Shown: positions 25,293 through 34,801, numbered from the stretch's first letter. The stretch: 64,000 nucleotides of DNA from Dethiosulfovibrio peptidovorans DSM 11002 (GCF_000172975.1 NZ_ABTR02000001.1:1030501-1094500); one strand, 5' to 3'. Numbers and translations: made by a program. The notes: generated from the sequence alone by a model not told the origin.

Positions 25293-26711
25293 ATGTCGTC
25301 TCAAAGCAACAACGCCGCAAGTAATCCGAAGAAAAGGAAGCTGTCGGTACCACACGTCTACGTGCTGCTGGTCTCTCTGACCATATTGGCGGCGGTGGGT
25401 AGCTGGATCCTTCCGGCTGGGGAGTTCACCAGGGAGATGAACGAGACCATCAACAGGACCGTCGTCGTTCCCGGGTCGTTCAAGGAGATAGCCTCCACCC
25501 CGGTAGGTCCTTTTCAGACCTTCATAGCCATACAGAAAGGGCTGGTCGACGCCGCCGAGGTGTTCTTCTTCGTCTTTCTGGCCTATGCTTCTTGGTTCGT
25601 CGTTCTGGAGACCAAGGCTCTAAACGCCTTCATCGGGTGGATGCTTCGTCTATTCAAGGGCAAAAGCGACTGTATACTAGTGGCTTTCGTCTACATATTC
25701 GGCATGGCGGCCTCCGTGTTCGGCATGTTCGAGGAGACCTTCGGCTTTCTTCCCCTTTTCGTAGGAATGTCCATAGCCATGGGATACGACGCCATCGTCG
25801 GATTGGCCACCATCGGCATGGCGGTGGGGATAGGCTACACAGCGGCGGTGATGAACCCCTTTACAGTCATTTTGGCACAGAACTTCGCAGGTATACCTCT
25901 GCTGTCCGGATGGGCCTTCCGTCTGGTCACATGGTTCGTCATGGAGACCTTGGCCTGCTGGTGGATACTCCGTTACGCCAGGAGGATCAAGAAAGACCCC
26001 GCTAAAAGCTACATGGTCGGCATAGATATGGGGGATCTACAGCTGGATCACGACGAACTGGTAAACACCCCCTTCACCGCCAGGACCAGGGCCGTCTGCG
26101 GCGTCGTGGTCGCGTCGATCGTCGCATTGGTCTGGGGGGTGACCCAGAAGGGGTGGTACTTCAACGAGCTGGCCGGACTCTTCATAGTTATGGGGATCCT
26201 TTCCGGCCTCATAGGCGGCTTCAACCCGAACAGGCTGGCCGACGTCTACGTCAAGGGACTCAGGGACATAGTTTTCGGATGTATGATAATCGGCCTGTCA
26301 AGGGGAGTGCTGGTGGTCATGAGAGAGGGACACATCGTGGACACGGTGGTTTACTATCTCTCCCTTCCCCTTCAGGATCTGCCTCGCTGGCTGGCCGCCG
26401 AGGGGATGCTGGCGGTTCAGAACGTTATAAACTTCCTGATCCCATCCGGAAGCGGCCAGGCTGTGGTCACCATGCCAATAATGGCTCCCCTCTCGGACGT
26501 CCTGGGGATCAGCCGTCAGGTGGCGGTTCTGGCCTTCCAGTTCGGCGACGGGCTTTCCAATCTGCTCTGGCCGACGGCGCTTATCCCGATTATGTGCGCT
26601 ATAGCCCACGTTCCGCTGGAGAAGTGGTATCGCTTTTTCCTGCCCTTCTTCCTGATAGCCGTGGTCTTTCAGGGCTTTTTCATAGCCGCCGCCGTGGCTC
26701 TGGGGGTATGA
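25293..26711 (+). CDS. YfcC/DcuC-like carrier
   Basis: A 472-residue membrane protein with about twelve helices, of the C4-dicarboxylate anaerobic carrier superfamily (PF03606, YfcC type). SVPHVYVLLVSLTILAAVGSWILPAGE opens it; MAASVFGMFEETFGFLPLF and FLIPSGSGQAVVTMPIMAPLSD are characteristic. AAGGAGG precedes ATG 25293. It sits 4 bases before an M20 amidohydrolase gene, so its cargo is probably a peptide-like or acylated amino-acid compound that the enzyme then cleaves. A paralogue lies at 30023-31543. Confidence 0.9.
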   Translation: MSSQSNNAASNPKKRKLSVPHVYVLLVSLTILAAVGSWILPAGEFTREMNETINRTVVVPGSFKEIASTPVGPFQTFIAIQKGLVDAAEVFFFVFLAYASWFVVLETKALNAFIGWMLRLFKGKSDCILVAFVYIFGMAASVFGMFEETFGFLPLFVGMSIAMGYDAIVGLATIGMAVGIGYTAAVMNPFTVILAQNFAGIPLLSGWAFRLVTWFVMETLACWWILRYARRIKKDPAKSYMVGIDMGDLQLDHDELVNTPFTARTRAVCGVVVASIVALVWGVTQKGWYFNELAGLFIVMGILSGLIGGFNPNRLADVYVKGLRDIVFGCMIIGLSRGVLVVMREGHIVDTVVYYLSLPLQDLPRWLAAEGMLAVQNVINFLIPSGSGQAVVTMPIMAPLSDVLGISRQVAVLAFQFGDGLSNLLWPTALIPIMCAIAHVPLEKWYRFFLPFFLIAVVFQGFFIAAAVALGV

Positions 26712-26715
26712 TGCT

Positions 26716-27900
26716 GTGTCTTTAATGGACTATGGGCAGGTCTGCTCGAGGCTGGACGAAGGAGTAGAGAGGTTTCTAGGCGAAGCCGTGGCTCTATCGG
26801 ACTGGATGGCAGCCAATCCGGAGCTTTCCGGAGAGGAGTTCGAGGCTACCGATAGGATAGTTGCCCTTCTGTCTCGAGAGGGCTTCTCGGTGGAGCGACC
26901 TTACGGCGGGTTGCCCACGGCGTTCAAGGCCTCCAGAGGAGACGAGGACGGTCCGAAGGTGGCGATAATGGTCGAGTGCGATGCCCTTCCCAGTCTGGGG
27001 CACGGCTGTGGCCACTGCGTCCACGGATCCATGTCGGTCCTGGCCGGTCTGGCTCTGTCGGAGATCGTGGAATCTCTGGGAGGAGCGGTGCACGTTGTGG
27101 GAACCCCGGCGGAGGAGACCGACGGTGCCAAGTGCTCCATGTCCGAGGCCGGATTGTTCGACGGCTACGATCTGGCTCTCATGATCCACTCCTCCGGAGG
27201 GATGAACACCACCGCCTTTCGTTCACTGGCGATGGACGGATACCGTTTCACCTTTACGGGAAAAGCCTCTCACGCCGCAGGGGCTCCCTGGGAGGGTAAA
27301 AACGCCCTCAACGGGGTTCAGCTCATGTTCCACGCGGTGGATATGCTCAGGCAACACACCATACCGGAAGCCAGAATACACGGAGTGGTCGACGACGGAG
27401 GAAAGGCGCCGAACATAGTTCCGGACAGGGCCGTCTGTCGTTTCGAGTTCAGGGCTCCGGAGCGGGGTTATCTCGACGGTTTGACCTCCCGTTGTATGGA
27501 TTGCGCCAGAGGGGCCGCTCTGGCCACGGGAACGGAGGTTTCCTGGGAAACGTTCGAGTCCAGCTTCGACGACATGATTCCCAATCCTCCGGGAGAGGCC
27601 ATGATAGGAGAGATATACGACGAGCTTGGCGTTTCCTTCGATCCTCCTGCGGCTCCTACCGGATCCACCGACGTCGGCAACGTTTCCCGCAGGTGTCCTA
27701 CACTCCAACCTTTGCTCGCCATAACGCCGGAGCGGTATGCCCTCCATACGGTGGATTTCGCCGACTCGGTGACAAAGCCCGAGGCACACCAAGCTCTAGC
27801 CCTGGGAGCCAGAGTAATAGGAAGAGCGGTTGTGAAAACCCTTCTGGACAGAGATCTAGCGAGCGCCATGAAGGGTATCGTTCCTGGAAGATGCGTATAG
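26716..27900 (+). CDS. M20-family amidohydrolase (AbgB/PM20D2-like)
   Basis: A 394-residue metallohydrolase. VECDALPSLGHGCGHCVHGSM holds the first metal ligands and the HGCGH motif characteristic of aminoacyl/p-aminobenzoyl-glutamate hydrolases. GTPAEETDGAK supplies the catalytic Glu pair and LMIHSSGGM the next ligand; GSTDVGNVSRRCPTLQP carries the final region. The dimerisation lid lies between about 175 and 300. GTG 26716 or ATG 26725 could start it; neither has a strong ribosome site, implying coupling to the upstream carrier. It probably removes an amino acid from an imported dipeptide or N-acyl compound. Confidence 0.88.
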   Translation: MSLMDYGQVCSRLDEGVERFLGEAVALSDWMAANPELSGEEFEATDRIVALLSREGFSVERPYGGLPTAFKASRGDEDGPKVAIMVECDALPSLGHGCGHCVHGSMSVLAGLALSEIVESLGGAVHVVGTPAEETDGAKCSMSEAGLFDGYDLALMIHSSGGMNTTAFRSLAMDGYRFTFTGKASHAAGAPWEGKNALNGVQLMFHAVDMLRQHTIPEARIHGVVDDGGKAPNIVPDRAVCRFEFRAPERGYLDGLTSRCMDCARGAALATGTEVSWETFESSFDDMIPNPPGEAMIGEIYDELGVSFDPPAAPTGSTDVGNVSRRCPTLQPLLAITPERYALHTVDFADSVTKPEAHQALALGARVIGRAVVKTLLDRDLASAMKGIVPGRCV

Positions 27901-27904
27901 AAAA

Positions 27905-27943
27905 ACAGAGACCCCGACCATGAACGGTCGGGGTCTCTGTTTC
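27905..27943 (+). terminator. Strong terminator after the M20 gene
   Basis: A perfect 15-bp stem (27905-27919 with 27926-27940, ACAGAGACCCCGACC and its complement) with a 6-base loop and TTT after it. Confidence 0.8.
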
Positions 27944-28168
27944 AGAATTTTTTCAGACGGAGACCATCTCGAAGAGCTCATCTACGTAGATTGTGGGCTC
28001 TTATCAGCAGTCGTGGCCTGGGATCCAGGAAGATATTTCGCCCGTTAGATTTTTTTCCTCGGTCGTCGGCTTTATATTACGTTGCTGGTCATCCTGAGGC
28101 ACTAGGCCGGCAGTTCTTTCTCTGATATCCTTTCATAAAGCCGATCGATGAATTCGGAGGATGATGTA

Positions 28169-29197
28169 ATGAATACGAAAAAAATAAATCTCAAGAAGTG
28201 GCCCTTGTTGGTCCTTTCGAGTCTGGTTCTGCTGCTGACCGTAGGGGCCGCGGATGCAAAGGTCTCCAGGACGGCGATGGAGAGGGCCTGGGCTAGGCTG
28301 TCCAAGACCACCGGTTTCGAGGCCTCTCTCCAGCTTGAGGACAAGGACGAGACCAACGCCTATATAACCATTGAGGACGGCAAGTACAAAATAGTGGTGT
28401 TCCAGGGGTTGTTGGATGTCATGGATACGGAGGATCAGATCGCCGGAATTATCGCCCACGAGATCGGTCACGGAATGCACGGTCACCTGGAATCCGCTCA
28501 GAAACGAAACGCCGGTATAGGTCTGCTGTCCGTTCTATTGAGCGAGCTTCTGGACAGCGACACGGGAGACATTGCCATAGGCATCGGAGCCACTCTGGCG
28601 GTTCAGGGGTACAGCAGAGAGCAGGAGGTGGAGGCCGACGACGCCGGAGTGGAATACTCGTACAAGGCGGGATACTCGGCCTGGTCACTTTACAATGCCA
28701 TAAAAAGGATGGCCGACGATGGATTGGTGACCTCTCCCAGCGGTTTCAACTCCCATCCTCCTACGGAGCGAAGGATGGCCAGACTTGCCGCTCAGGCCAG
28801 ACGCTGGGAGGAAAGCGGCATCGTAAAAAAGGAAGTCAACCTGCCGGAGGTCTCGATTCCCCGTCCGAAATCCATTCCGGTGGAGGGAGTCGATCCCGAT
28901 CGATCCGATCAGAGCGACGTTATCTCGACCTATCCTATAGACGGGGGAAAGAAAGATGTGTTGGGGATAATACACAGAGAAGGGTATGCAAAGTATTCCT
29001 CCGGTAAATATGAAGAAGCGTTTAGCACCTTTGCAAAAGGGTTGGATTTTTATAGCGGAAATTATCTGGCCGCCCTATGGGCAGCTAGATCGGCCTATAA
29101 AGCGGGAGACGGAGCGGAGGCCAGACGATGGATAGAGAGGGCTCTTTCCATAAACGGGAGATACGAACCGGCATTGAAGCTTCGGGACGAACTTTAA
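28169..29197 (+). CDS. Secreted M48 zinc metalloprotease with C-terminal TPR
   Basis: A 342-residue protein. A signal sequence (to about residue 31, VGAADA) is followed by an M48 peptidase domain with the zinc motif H97-E98-I-G-H101 and, downstream, SREQEVEADDAGV, the third-ligand Glu. SHPPTERRMARL is the usual M48 substrate-pocket segment. A linker with Pro residues leads to a TPR-like tail (YAKYSSGKYEEAFSTFAKGL and ALSINGRYEPAL). This is the BepA/LoiP-like layout for periplasmic protein quality control. ATG 28169 follows GGAGGA by 7 bases; the upstream ATG 28148 precedes that ribosome site. Confidence 0.9.
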   Translation: MNTKKINLKKWPLLVLSSLVLLLTVGAADAKVSRTAMERAWARLSKTTGFEASLQLEDKDETNAYITIEDGKYKIVVFQGLLDVMDTEDQIAGIIAHEIGHGMHGHLESAQKRNAGIGLLSVLLSELLDSDTGDIAIGIGATLAVQGYSREQEVEADDAGVEYSYKAGYSAWSLYNAIKRMADDGLVTSPSGFNSHPPTERRMARLAAQARRWEESGIVKKEVNLPEVSIPRPKSIPVEGVDPDRSDQSDVISTYPIDGGKKDVLGIIHREGYAKYSSGKYEEAFSTFAKGLDFYSGNYLAALWAARSAYKAGDGAEARRWIERALSINGRYEPALKLRDEL

Positions 29198-29242
29198 AAA
29201 TGATTTTTTAGCCCTTGATAAGGGCAGAAAGGTAGTGTGTTC

Positions 29243-29689
29243 ATGAAGAAGTTTGTATGTCTGTTAGCTGTGGTTATCCTGTGTGTGTCGGCCTGTTCCG
29301 TCGCTTTTGCCGATTCGACGACTTTGGTGGAGAAGATGTCGCTGCAAGACCTCAACGGGTTCTTGTCCGAGGAGGGATTTCGTCCGGAGATCAAAAACAA
29401 CGGAAATTGTGAGTTCAAGCTGAAGGGCCTTATCGTTCAGATGTTTCTCTACGACGATGGAACCTCCGTGCAATTTCACTGTGGCTGGAGCAACACGAAC
29501 GTAACCATGGAGGATGTCAATAAATGGAATATGGAGTGGCGTCTGGCCAAGGCATATCTGGACGTCGATGGAGATCCCCATCTGGAGCTGGACATGGACC
29601 TGGACGGAGGAATCACGGTGCAGCGACTCAGAAACTTCATGCAGAACTGCTCGTTTTTTCTCGATAAATTCGTGTCAAGGATGAACTGA
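29243..29689 (+). CDS. Secreted YbjN-like protein
   Basis: A 148-residue protein with an N-terminal signal peptide (KKFVCLLAVVILCVSACSVAFA) and a domain resembling YbjN/type III chaperone-like folds: MSLQDLNGFLSEEGF, then alternating beta strands (CEFKLKGLIVQMFLYDDG) and a final helix. VNKWNMEWRLAKAYLDVDGDPHLELDMD is the typical YbjN middle. Two in-frame starts exist, GTG 29237 and ATG 29243. Four Cys remain in the mature part or at the signal cleavage zone. Function unknown; it may be co-transcribed with the M48 gene 45 bases upstream. Confidence 0.75.
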   Translation: MKKFVCLLAVVILCVSACSVAFADSTTLVEKMSLQDLNGFLSEEGFRPEIKNNGNCEFKLKGLIVQMFLYDDGTSVQFHCGWSNTNVTMEDVNKWNMEWRLAKAYLDVDGDPHLELDMDLDGGITVQRLRNFMQNCSFFLDKFVSRMN

Positions 29690-29719
29690 ACCAAGACGGG
29701 GCGGGGGTGAACACCCCCG

Positions 29720-29959
29720 CAGAACCTGGTCAACGAGCTGCTCAAGAAGGAAATGGTTCGACAGGAGGACAATCCGAGACACGGCACATCCTATCTTATA
29801 ACGTGCACCGAGGCGGGGAAATTAGCCTTCGACAAAGCCAGATACGAGGAGGACCGCCTCATAGATGAGGTCCTGGGCCTTGCCGACGAGGATCGTGTTG
29901 AAAAATCCATGGAATTGTTGAAAGAGGTTCGAACGGCGTTGGAGGGGAATAAACGCTAG
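29720..29959 (+). pseudogene. MarR-family regulator, C-terminal remnant
   Basis: From 29720 the frame reads NLVNELLKKEMVRQEDN, then YLITCTEAGKLAFDKARY and a terminal helix, which is the wing and C-terminal dimerisation helix of a MarR-type regulator. The N-terminal helix and most of the winged-helix DNA-binding domain are missing. A perfect hairpin GCGGGGGTG/ACACCCCCGC lies immediately upstream at 29701-29720, at the presumed deletion point. The ATG at 29753 could still start a 68-residue peptide, but it would not be a regulator. Confidence 0.6.
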
Positions 29960-29963
29960 CCCT

Positions 29964-30003
29964 AAAAGCGCGGTTGCCCCGTCTAGGGGGCTACCGCGCT
30001 TTT
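29964..30003. terminator. Bidirectional terminator
   Basis: AAAAGCGCGGT pairs with ACCGCGCTTTT around a GCCCCGTCTAGGGGGCT inner stem, between the MarR remnant and the convergent YfcC gene. Confidence 0.85.
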
Positions 30004-30022
30004 CATCTTTATTCGAGTTGTC

Positions 30023-31543
30023 CTAATTTAAACCGGTCAAGACGGCCCCTACAACTACCAGAGAGGCCAGGACGAACAAAATAGCCTGGAACTTGATCTG
30101 AAACCTGGCCCAGGTTCCCCAATCGATCCTGGCGGCACCTAAGCAGGCTATGAGACAGCCCGAGGTTGGAACTATCAGGTTGGTGAAGCCGTCGCCGAGC
30201 TGGAAGGCCAACACCGCAACCTGTCTGGTGACTCCGGCCAGATCCGCCAGAGGGGCCATGAGAGGCATGGTCAAGGCTGCCTGGCCCGAACCGGAGACGA
30301 CGAAAAAGTTGAATACGGATTGGAAAAGATACATAAGCCATCCCGATACCGCCGTGTTGAACGAGCTTATGGCGTTTCCGGCCGAGTTCAGTATGGTGTT
30401 TAGAACCGTCGGATCCGTCGGTGTATCTCCTCCCAGAACTAGGACTATCCCCTTTGCCATGCCCACGACCATGGCGGCCCCCAGAAGGTCCTTGGCTCCC
30501 TCTCTGAAGCTGACCGCGATATCGTTGACCCCCATGTCGTTAAGTTTGAACAGAACCCCTATAATCCCCGAGACCAGTCCGACCACGAAAAACTGTGTGG
30601 CTATCTCCGGAATATAGTAGCCGTTGGTCATGACTCCCCATATCACCCAGGCTATTCCGGCGAAAAGAGCCAGCACCACCAGCATATGTCCCAGGCCGAA
30701 ATGGCTCTCGACCTCCTTGCCTTTTTCCACGTTTTCCCGGAAATACGAGTCTGTCTCGTAGCAGAGAGACGACGTCGGATCTGCCTTGACCTTCTCTGCG
30801 TACCTCATGGTGTAGAATATTCCCACCAGGGTGAAGCCTGCCCACATGGCCATGCGGAACCCCGCTCCGGAGAGCACCGGAATACCGGAGATTCCCTGGG
30901 CTATGGCGACGCTGAAGGGATTCATCCAGGAGGTGGCAAAGCCTATCTGGGTGGCAACGTAGGTTATCATCACAGCGGTAATGGCGTCGTATCCAAGAGC
31001 CACGCAGACGGGAGCCAGTATCAGGACGAAAGGAATCGCTTCTTCTCCCATACCGAAGATGGCTCCTCCCAGAGAGAAAAGGACGAACATGACCGGGATG
31101 ATCGCCCTCTCCATGCCCTTGAACTTGCTCAAGACATGGAGAATTCCGGCCTCGACCGCTCCGGTCCTTATTATTATTCCGAAAGCTCCACCTATGACCA
31201 GGATAAAGGCCATCACACCGACGGCAGATCCCCACTTGCTTCCGGAGACGAACCCCTCGAACACGTAGTTGAGAAGGCCTACCTCTCCGTAGGGCTCGAA
31301 AACGGCCACCCCTTTCTTTACCGGGTTACCCTGTTCGTCTCTCTGAAGCTCGAAGCTGTCGGCGACCAGAACCTCTCTCGTTTTGGTCGCTCCGTCCATC
31401 TCGTAGGTTATCTCCTGGGTCTTGTAGGTTCCCACCGGGACGGTGTAGGTAAGAACCGCGGCGAGAAGGACTACGAAAAAGATGATGACATAAGTATCCG
31501 GCAACCTCATGGTCTTGCATGAAGGGTCTTTCTTGGACGACAT
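30023..31543 (-). CDS. YfcC-family carrier (second copy)
   Basis: About 506 residues from ATG 31543 (ATG 31564 would add 7). A twelve-helix PF03606 carrier: LPDTYVIIFFVVLLAAVLTYTVPVG opens it, GGAIFGMGEEAIPFVLILAP and FNFFVVSGSGQAALTMPLMAPLADLAG are the family motifs. It is larger in the N-terminal periplasmic loop than the copy at 25293. It is divergent from a GntR regulator and the iadA gene across a palindromic operator, which suggests induction by a peptide-derived ligand. It probably imports an isopeptide or amino-acid derivative cleaved by IadA. Confidence 0.92.
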   Translation of the reverse strand: MSSKKDPSCKTMRLPDTYVIIFFVVLLAAVLTYTVPVGTYKTQEITYEMDGATKTREVLVADSFELQRDEQGNPVKKGVAVFEPYGEVGLLNYVFEGFVSGSKWGSAVGVMAFILVIGGAFGIIIRTGAVEAGILHVLSKFKGMERAIIPVMFVLFSLGGAIFGMGEEAIPFVLILAPVCVALGYDAITAVMITYVATQIGFATSWMNPFSVAIAQGISGIPVLSGAGFRMAMWAGFTLVGIFYTMRYAEKVKADPTSSLCYETDSYFRENVEKGKEVESHFGLGHMLVVLALFAGIAWVIWGVMTNGYYIPEIATQFFVVGLVSGIIGVLFKLNDMGVNDIAVSFREGAKDLLGAAMVVGMAKGIVLVLGGDTPTDPTVLNTILNSAGNAISSFNTAVSGWLMYLFQSVFNFFVVSGSGQAALTMPLMAPLADLAGVTRQVAVLAFQLGDGFTNLIVPTSGCLIACLGAARIDWGTWARFQIKFQAILFVLASLVVVGAVLTGLN

Positions 31544-31621
31544 ATACTGCTCAACTCCTGTCATTTAAAGATGCCCCTTTTGAATGCGGGGCTTGTCTCT
31601 TTGAACATTGATACGATATTG

Positions 31622-31641
31622 ACATTATGTCGACATAATGT
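31622..31641. promoter_or_regulatory. Palindromic operator between yfcC-type and gntR genes
   Basis: ACATTATGTCGACATAATGT is a perfect 20-bp palindrome in the divergent intergenic region, beside the GntR gene start. FadR-subfamily GntR proteins bind such sites, so it is the likely autoregulatory and carrier operator. Confidence 0.7.
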
Positions 31642-31712
31642 ACCATATGGGTACAACATATCACAGTAGCCGTCTCGTTGTCCACCCCAAGGACGAGGAA
31701 GGAGTGAAATGT

Positions 31713-32450
31713 ATGATTTGGCCATCCGCCAGCGACGGGGAATTCTCTCCGTCTTCCCAGGCAGTGTTGGACTATATCTTGGATCGGATAGAGGACCTGA
31801 GGCTCATGCCGGGAGAACCGATTTACGAAACCGCCCTGGCGTCGGAACTGAAAATGGGGCGAACCGGGATCAGGCAAGCCCTGACCTTCCTGGTGGGAAC
31901 CGGTTTTCTGGAGAGCGAATCGGGGAAGAGAGGATATCGTATTCCCGCTCTTTCCGCCCAGGATATGGAGGACGTCTTCTTCATGAGAGCATTGCTGGAG
32001 GGAGAGGCGGCGTCTCTGGCGGCCCGTAAAGCCACCCTGGACGACGTGGCCTATCTGAGGGGACTCAACGAAAAGGAGGAGTCCTTCGCTCTGTCGGACC
32101 TCCCGAGAGAGTATCGAACGATAAACCTGGAATTTCACTGTTCAATAGTGAAGATAGCCGGCAACAGCTATCTCGAGAGGGCCTTCCACCCTATATTCTG
32201 GCGCTCTCGTCTCTACATAATGTATGTAGGCAGCTTTCAGCCTCTCAAGGCTCCGGCAGACAGCGGACAGACAAACACCCCGATGGAACACAGGAAAATA
32301 ATCGAGGCCATAGAGAACAGGGATCAGGAAAAAGCCAGATCCTCCGCCCTCGATCATATCAGGGATACCAGGGCTTTCAGGCTTTCCCTGGACGGTGACA
32401 GGGCGGCCAGGGTTCTCTCAGGCAGGATACGAGCAGAGGAGATCGATTAG
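31713..32450 (+). CDS. GntR/FadR-family transcriptional regulator
   Basis: A 245-residue regulator. The N-terminal winged helix includes LMPGEPIYETALASELKMGRTGIRQALTFLVGTGFL, followed by an all-helical FCD ligand-binding domain (MEDVFFMRALLEGEAASLAA, NLEFHCSIVKIAGNSYLERAF, EHRKIIEAIENRDQEKARSSALDHI) with the His and Asp/Asn residues that often bind metal and an organic acid. ATG 31713 is chosen because GAAGGAGTG lies 8 bases upstream; earlier in-frame starts overlap the operator. It abuts iadA (stop at 32450, TTG at 32451), so it likely controls that gene and the divergent carrier. Confidence 0.9.
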   Translation: MIWPSASDGEFSPSSQAVLDYILDRIEDLRLMPGEPIYETALASELKMGRTGIRQALTFLVGTGFLESESGKRGYRIPALSAQDMEDVFFMRALLEGEAASLAARKATLDDVAYLRGLNEKEESFALSDLPREYRTINLEFHCSIVKIAGNSYLERAFHPIFWRSRLYIMYVGSFQPLKAPADSGQTNTPMEHRKIIEAIENRDQEKARSSALDHIRDTRAFRLSLDGDRAARVLSGRIRAEEID

Positions 32451-33623
32451 TTGTTTATTCTCATAAAAAACGTTGAACTGTATTGCCCCAACAGGCTGGG
32501 CGTAGGCGACATTCTGATGGCTGGAGGCAAGGTCGTCTGGGTGGGAAACTCCTTTCCCGGAAGAGATCTGCCCAATATGGACGTGATCGACGGAACCGGC
32601 AAGATAGCGGTTCCCGGATTCGTGGACGGTCACGTTCATATAGCCGGAGGGGGTGGAGAAGGGGGGTTCTCATCCAGAACTCCCGAGGCGGCTCTTTCTG
32701 ATCTGACAGAGGCCGGGGTGACCTCGGTCATAGGGGTTTTGGGAACCGACTCCACCTGTAGATATCCCGGAGAGCTTCTCGCCAAGGCCAGATCCCTGAG
32801 GGAAGAGGGAATCTCCGCCTGGGCTCTGACCGGATCCTACGAGATTCCGGTAAAAACTCTCATGGGCTCGGTTAAGGACGATCTGATATTGGTAGACCTG
32901 TTCGTAGGGGTAGGGGAGGTAGCCATCTCTGATCACCGTTCGTCTCAGCCTACCTTCGAGGAGCTCTCCAAATTGGCTGCCTCGGCCCATGTGGGCGAAA
33001 TGATAGGAGGCAAGTCGGGGGTCATAAACGTCCATATGGGAGACGGTCCGGCATTGCTATCCCCCATAAGGAAGGTGGTGGAGACCACCGAGCTGGGGCT
33101 GGGGCAGTTCCTTCCGACCCACGTCAACAGAAACCCCGAGCTTTTCGAGGACGCCATAGACTACGGACTTTCCGGAGGTCAGGTGGACCTCACGACCAGC
33201 ACCACTCCCCGATTTCTTGAGGAGGGCGAGGTCAAGTGCAGCCAAGGGCTCAAGAGGCTGCTGGATTCGGGGGTTCCGGCGGAGCGGATAAGCTTCAGTT
33301 CCGACGGTCAGGGAAGCCTTCCCTTTTTCGACTCCGACGGGACATTCACTGGCCTGTCCATCGGGACGTCAAGATCGCTCCTGCCCGAGGTCAGGGACTC
33401 GGTGCTACAGGAGGGCATACCTCTCGAGACAGCCGTTCAGGTGATAACCTCCAGTCCCGCCTCGATCTACCGACTGCCCGGCAAGGGAAGAATAGCCGAG
33501 GGGAACGACGGAGACATCGTCCTGTTGAACCGGGAGGATCTCTCGGTGGACTCGGTGTTCGCCATGGGACGGAAGATGGTCCAGGCCGGAAAGGCCGTAG
33601 TCAAGGGGAAGTTCGAGAGGTAA
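32451..33623 (+). CDS. iadA: Beta-aspartyl (isoaspartyl) dipeptidase
   Basis: A 390-residue amidohydrolase-superfamily enzyme that splits beta-aspartyl dipeptides formed from damaged proteins. GFVDGHVHIAGGGGEGGF contains the metal ligands H61 and H63 and the glycine-rich IadA signature; THVNRNPELF carries a later His ligand and FSSDGQGSLPFF the catalytic Asp. Length matches E. coli IadA. TTG 32451 follows directly on the regulator stop, with GCAGAGGAG upstream. With the YfcC-type carrier and GntR regulator it forms a compact isopeptide-use module. Confidence 0.94.
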   Translation: MFILIKNVELYCPNRLGVGDILMAGGKVVWVGNSFPGRDLPNMDVIDGTGKIAVPGFVDGHVHIAGGGGEGGFSSRTPEAALSDLTEAGVTSVIGVLGTDSTCRYPGELLAKARSLREEGISAWALTGSYEIPVKTLMGSVKDDLILVDLFVGVGEVAISDHRSSQPTFEELSKLAASAHVGEMIGGKSGVINVHMGDGPALLSPIRKVVETTELGLGQFLPTHVNRNPELFEDAIDYGLSGGQVDLTTSTTPRFLEEGEVKCSQGLKRLLDSGVPAERISFSSDGQGSLPFFDSDGTFTGLSIGTSRSLLPEVRDSVLQEGIPLETAVQVITSSPASIYRLPGKGRIAEGNDGDIVLLNREDLSVDSVFAMGRKMVQAGKAVVKGKFER

Positions 33624-33626
33624 TTC

Positions 33627-33681
33627 GATAAGAAAGCGAATAAAACGAGGATCGCTCTTTATGGCGATCCTCGTTTTGTTT
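33627..33681. terminator. Terminator, first copy of a duplicated element
   Basis: AAAACGAGGATCGC (33642-33655) pairs with GCGATCCTCGTTTT (33664-33677) after iadA. A near-identical 55-base copy sits at 35355-35409, on the far side of the broken ATPase pair; see findings. Confidence 0.85.
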
Positions 33682-33776
33682 GGAATGAGGCCAGCTAGGC
33701 CTCTCTATCGATTTTTTGCTGTAGAATGAAATAAGCACGATTGCAGGTGATGTCTCATAGAAACGAGGTTCTTTAG

Positions 33777-34797
33777 ATGATAAAAAGTATATCGATAAAG
33801 AAATTTAAGAGTCTAGTCGATATGGAGCTTGAGTTGAGCGACTTTACATGTCTGATTGGTGTGAATGGATCGGGAAAATCCACGGTGCTTCAGGCCATCG
33901 ATTTTATCGGCCAGATGATGAGGGGCAAACTCTCCGATTGGGCGGAATCACGACGTTGGAAGTGGAAAGACGTTCCTTCGCTGTACTAAAGAGTCGGTGA
34001 AGAGCGATAGCGGTGACGTTCTCATGGAGGTTAAGGACGGTCATTATCGAATAGGGGCTGGCTCACTTCGCCGCATCGAATTTGATTATCAGGGGTCGAT
34101 CCTCTCTCAGCTAAAAGACTCCTCCTTGGATGAACAGCCCGACCTCTTGGAGCTTAAAAGACTTATAGGATCGATCAAGTCCATGGACCTGCTTTCGCCT
34201 CCTCAGATGCGCGAAAGGGCCCGATCTGTGGAGGAGGTCGGGCCTGGAGGAGAGGGCCTATCGGCCTTTATCGACGGTATGACCGATAAAGAGAGAAGGG
34301 AGCTCATTGACTCCCTGCGGGAGGTCAATCCTCATCTACGGGATATAGAGACAAAATCCCTGCGTAGCGGCTGGAAGGAGTTGAAGTTTAAGGAGAAGTA
34401 CGAGGAAGAGCTAGTTACAGAGGCCCATCACATGAACGATGGAACCCTTCGTTTAGCCACTATCTTCGCCCTTTTAGCCCGAGGTGACAGGATACTTCTG
34501 TTCGACGAGATTGAAAACGGTATAAACCCAGAGGTGATGGAAAGGCTAGTGCAGCGGATGGTAGAGTCTCATCGTCAGGTTATAGTGACAACCCACAGCC
34601 CGATGATATTGAATTATCTGAGCGATGAGGTTGCCGAACGCTCGGTGATACTGCTTTATAAAAATCGTGATGGATACACCAAATCGACCCGCTTTTTCGA
34701 TCTTCCCGATGTGAAGAAAAAGCTCACCTTGCTCGGTCCTGGCGAGGTCTTTCTGGATTCGGACTTAAGAGAGCCGATGGAAATTCAGGAGAGCTAG
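33777..34797 (+). pseudogene. OLD/AAA-type ATPase, frameshifted
   Basis: ATG 33777 begins MIKSISIKKFKSLVDMELEL with Walker A GVNGSGKST, typical of AAA_15/AAA_21 and SMC-like ATPases paired with TOPRIM nucleases. The frame stops at 33987-33989 (TAA, so not a recoding site) and resumes in another frame as LRCTKESVKSDSGDVLMEV, with some sequence apparently missing at the joint. The C-terminal part keeps the signature HHMNDGTLRLATIFALL, Walker B ILLFDEIENGI and the H-switch TTHSPMI. A start at 33997 could give a 266-residue fragment without Walker A. The gene is inactive as an ATPase. Confidence 0.75.
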
Positions 34798-34801
34798 GTG
34801 G

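Noticed and set aside
33777-34797. ATPase frame break as a second selenocysteine site
   Set aside because: The stop is TAA, the downstream part is in a different frame, and sequence is missing at the joint; this is decay, not recoding.
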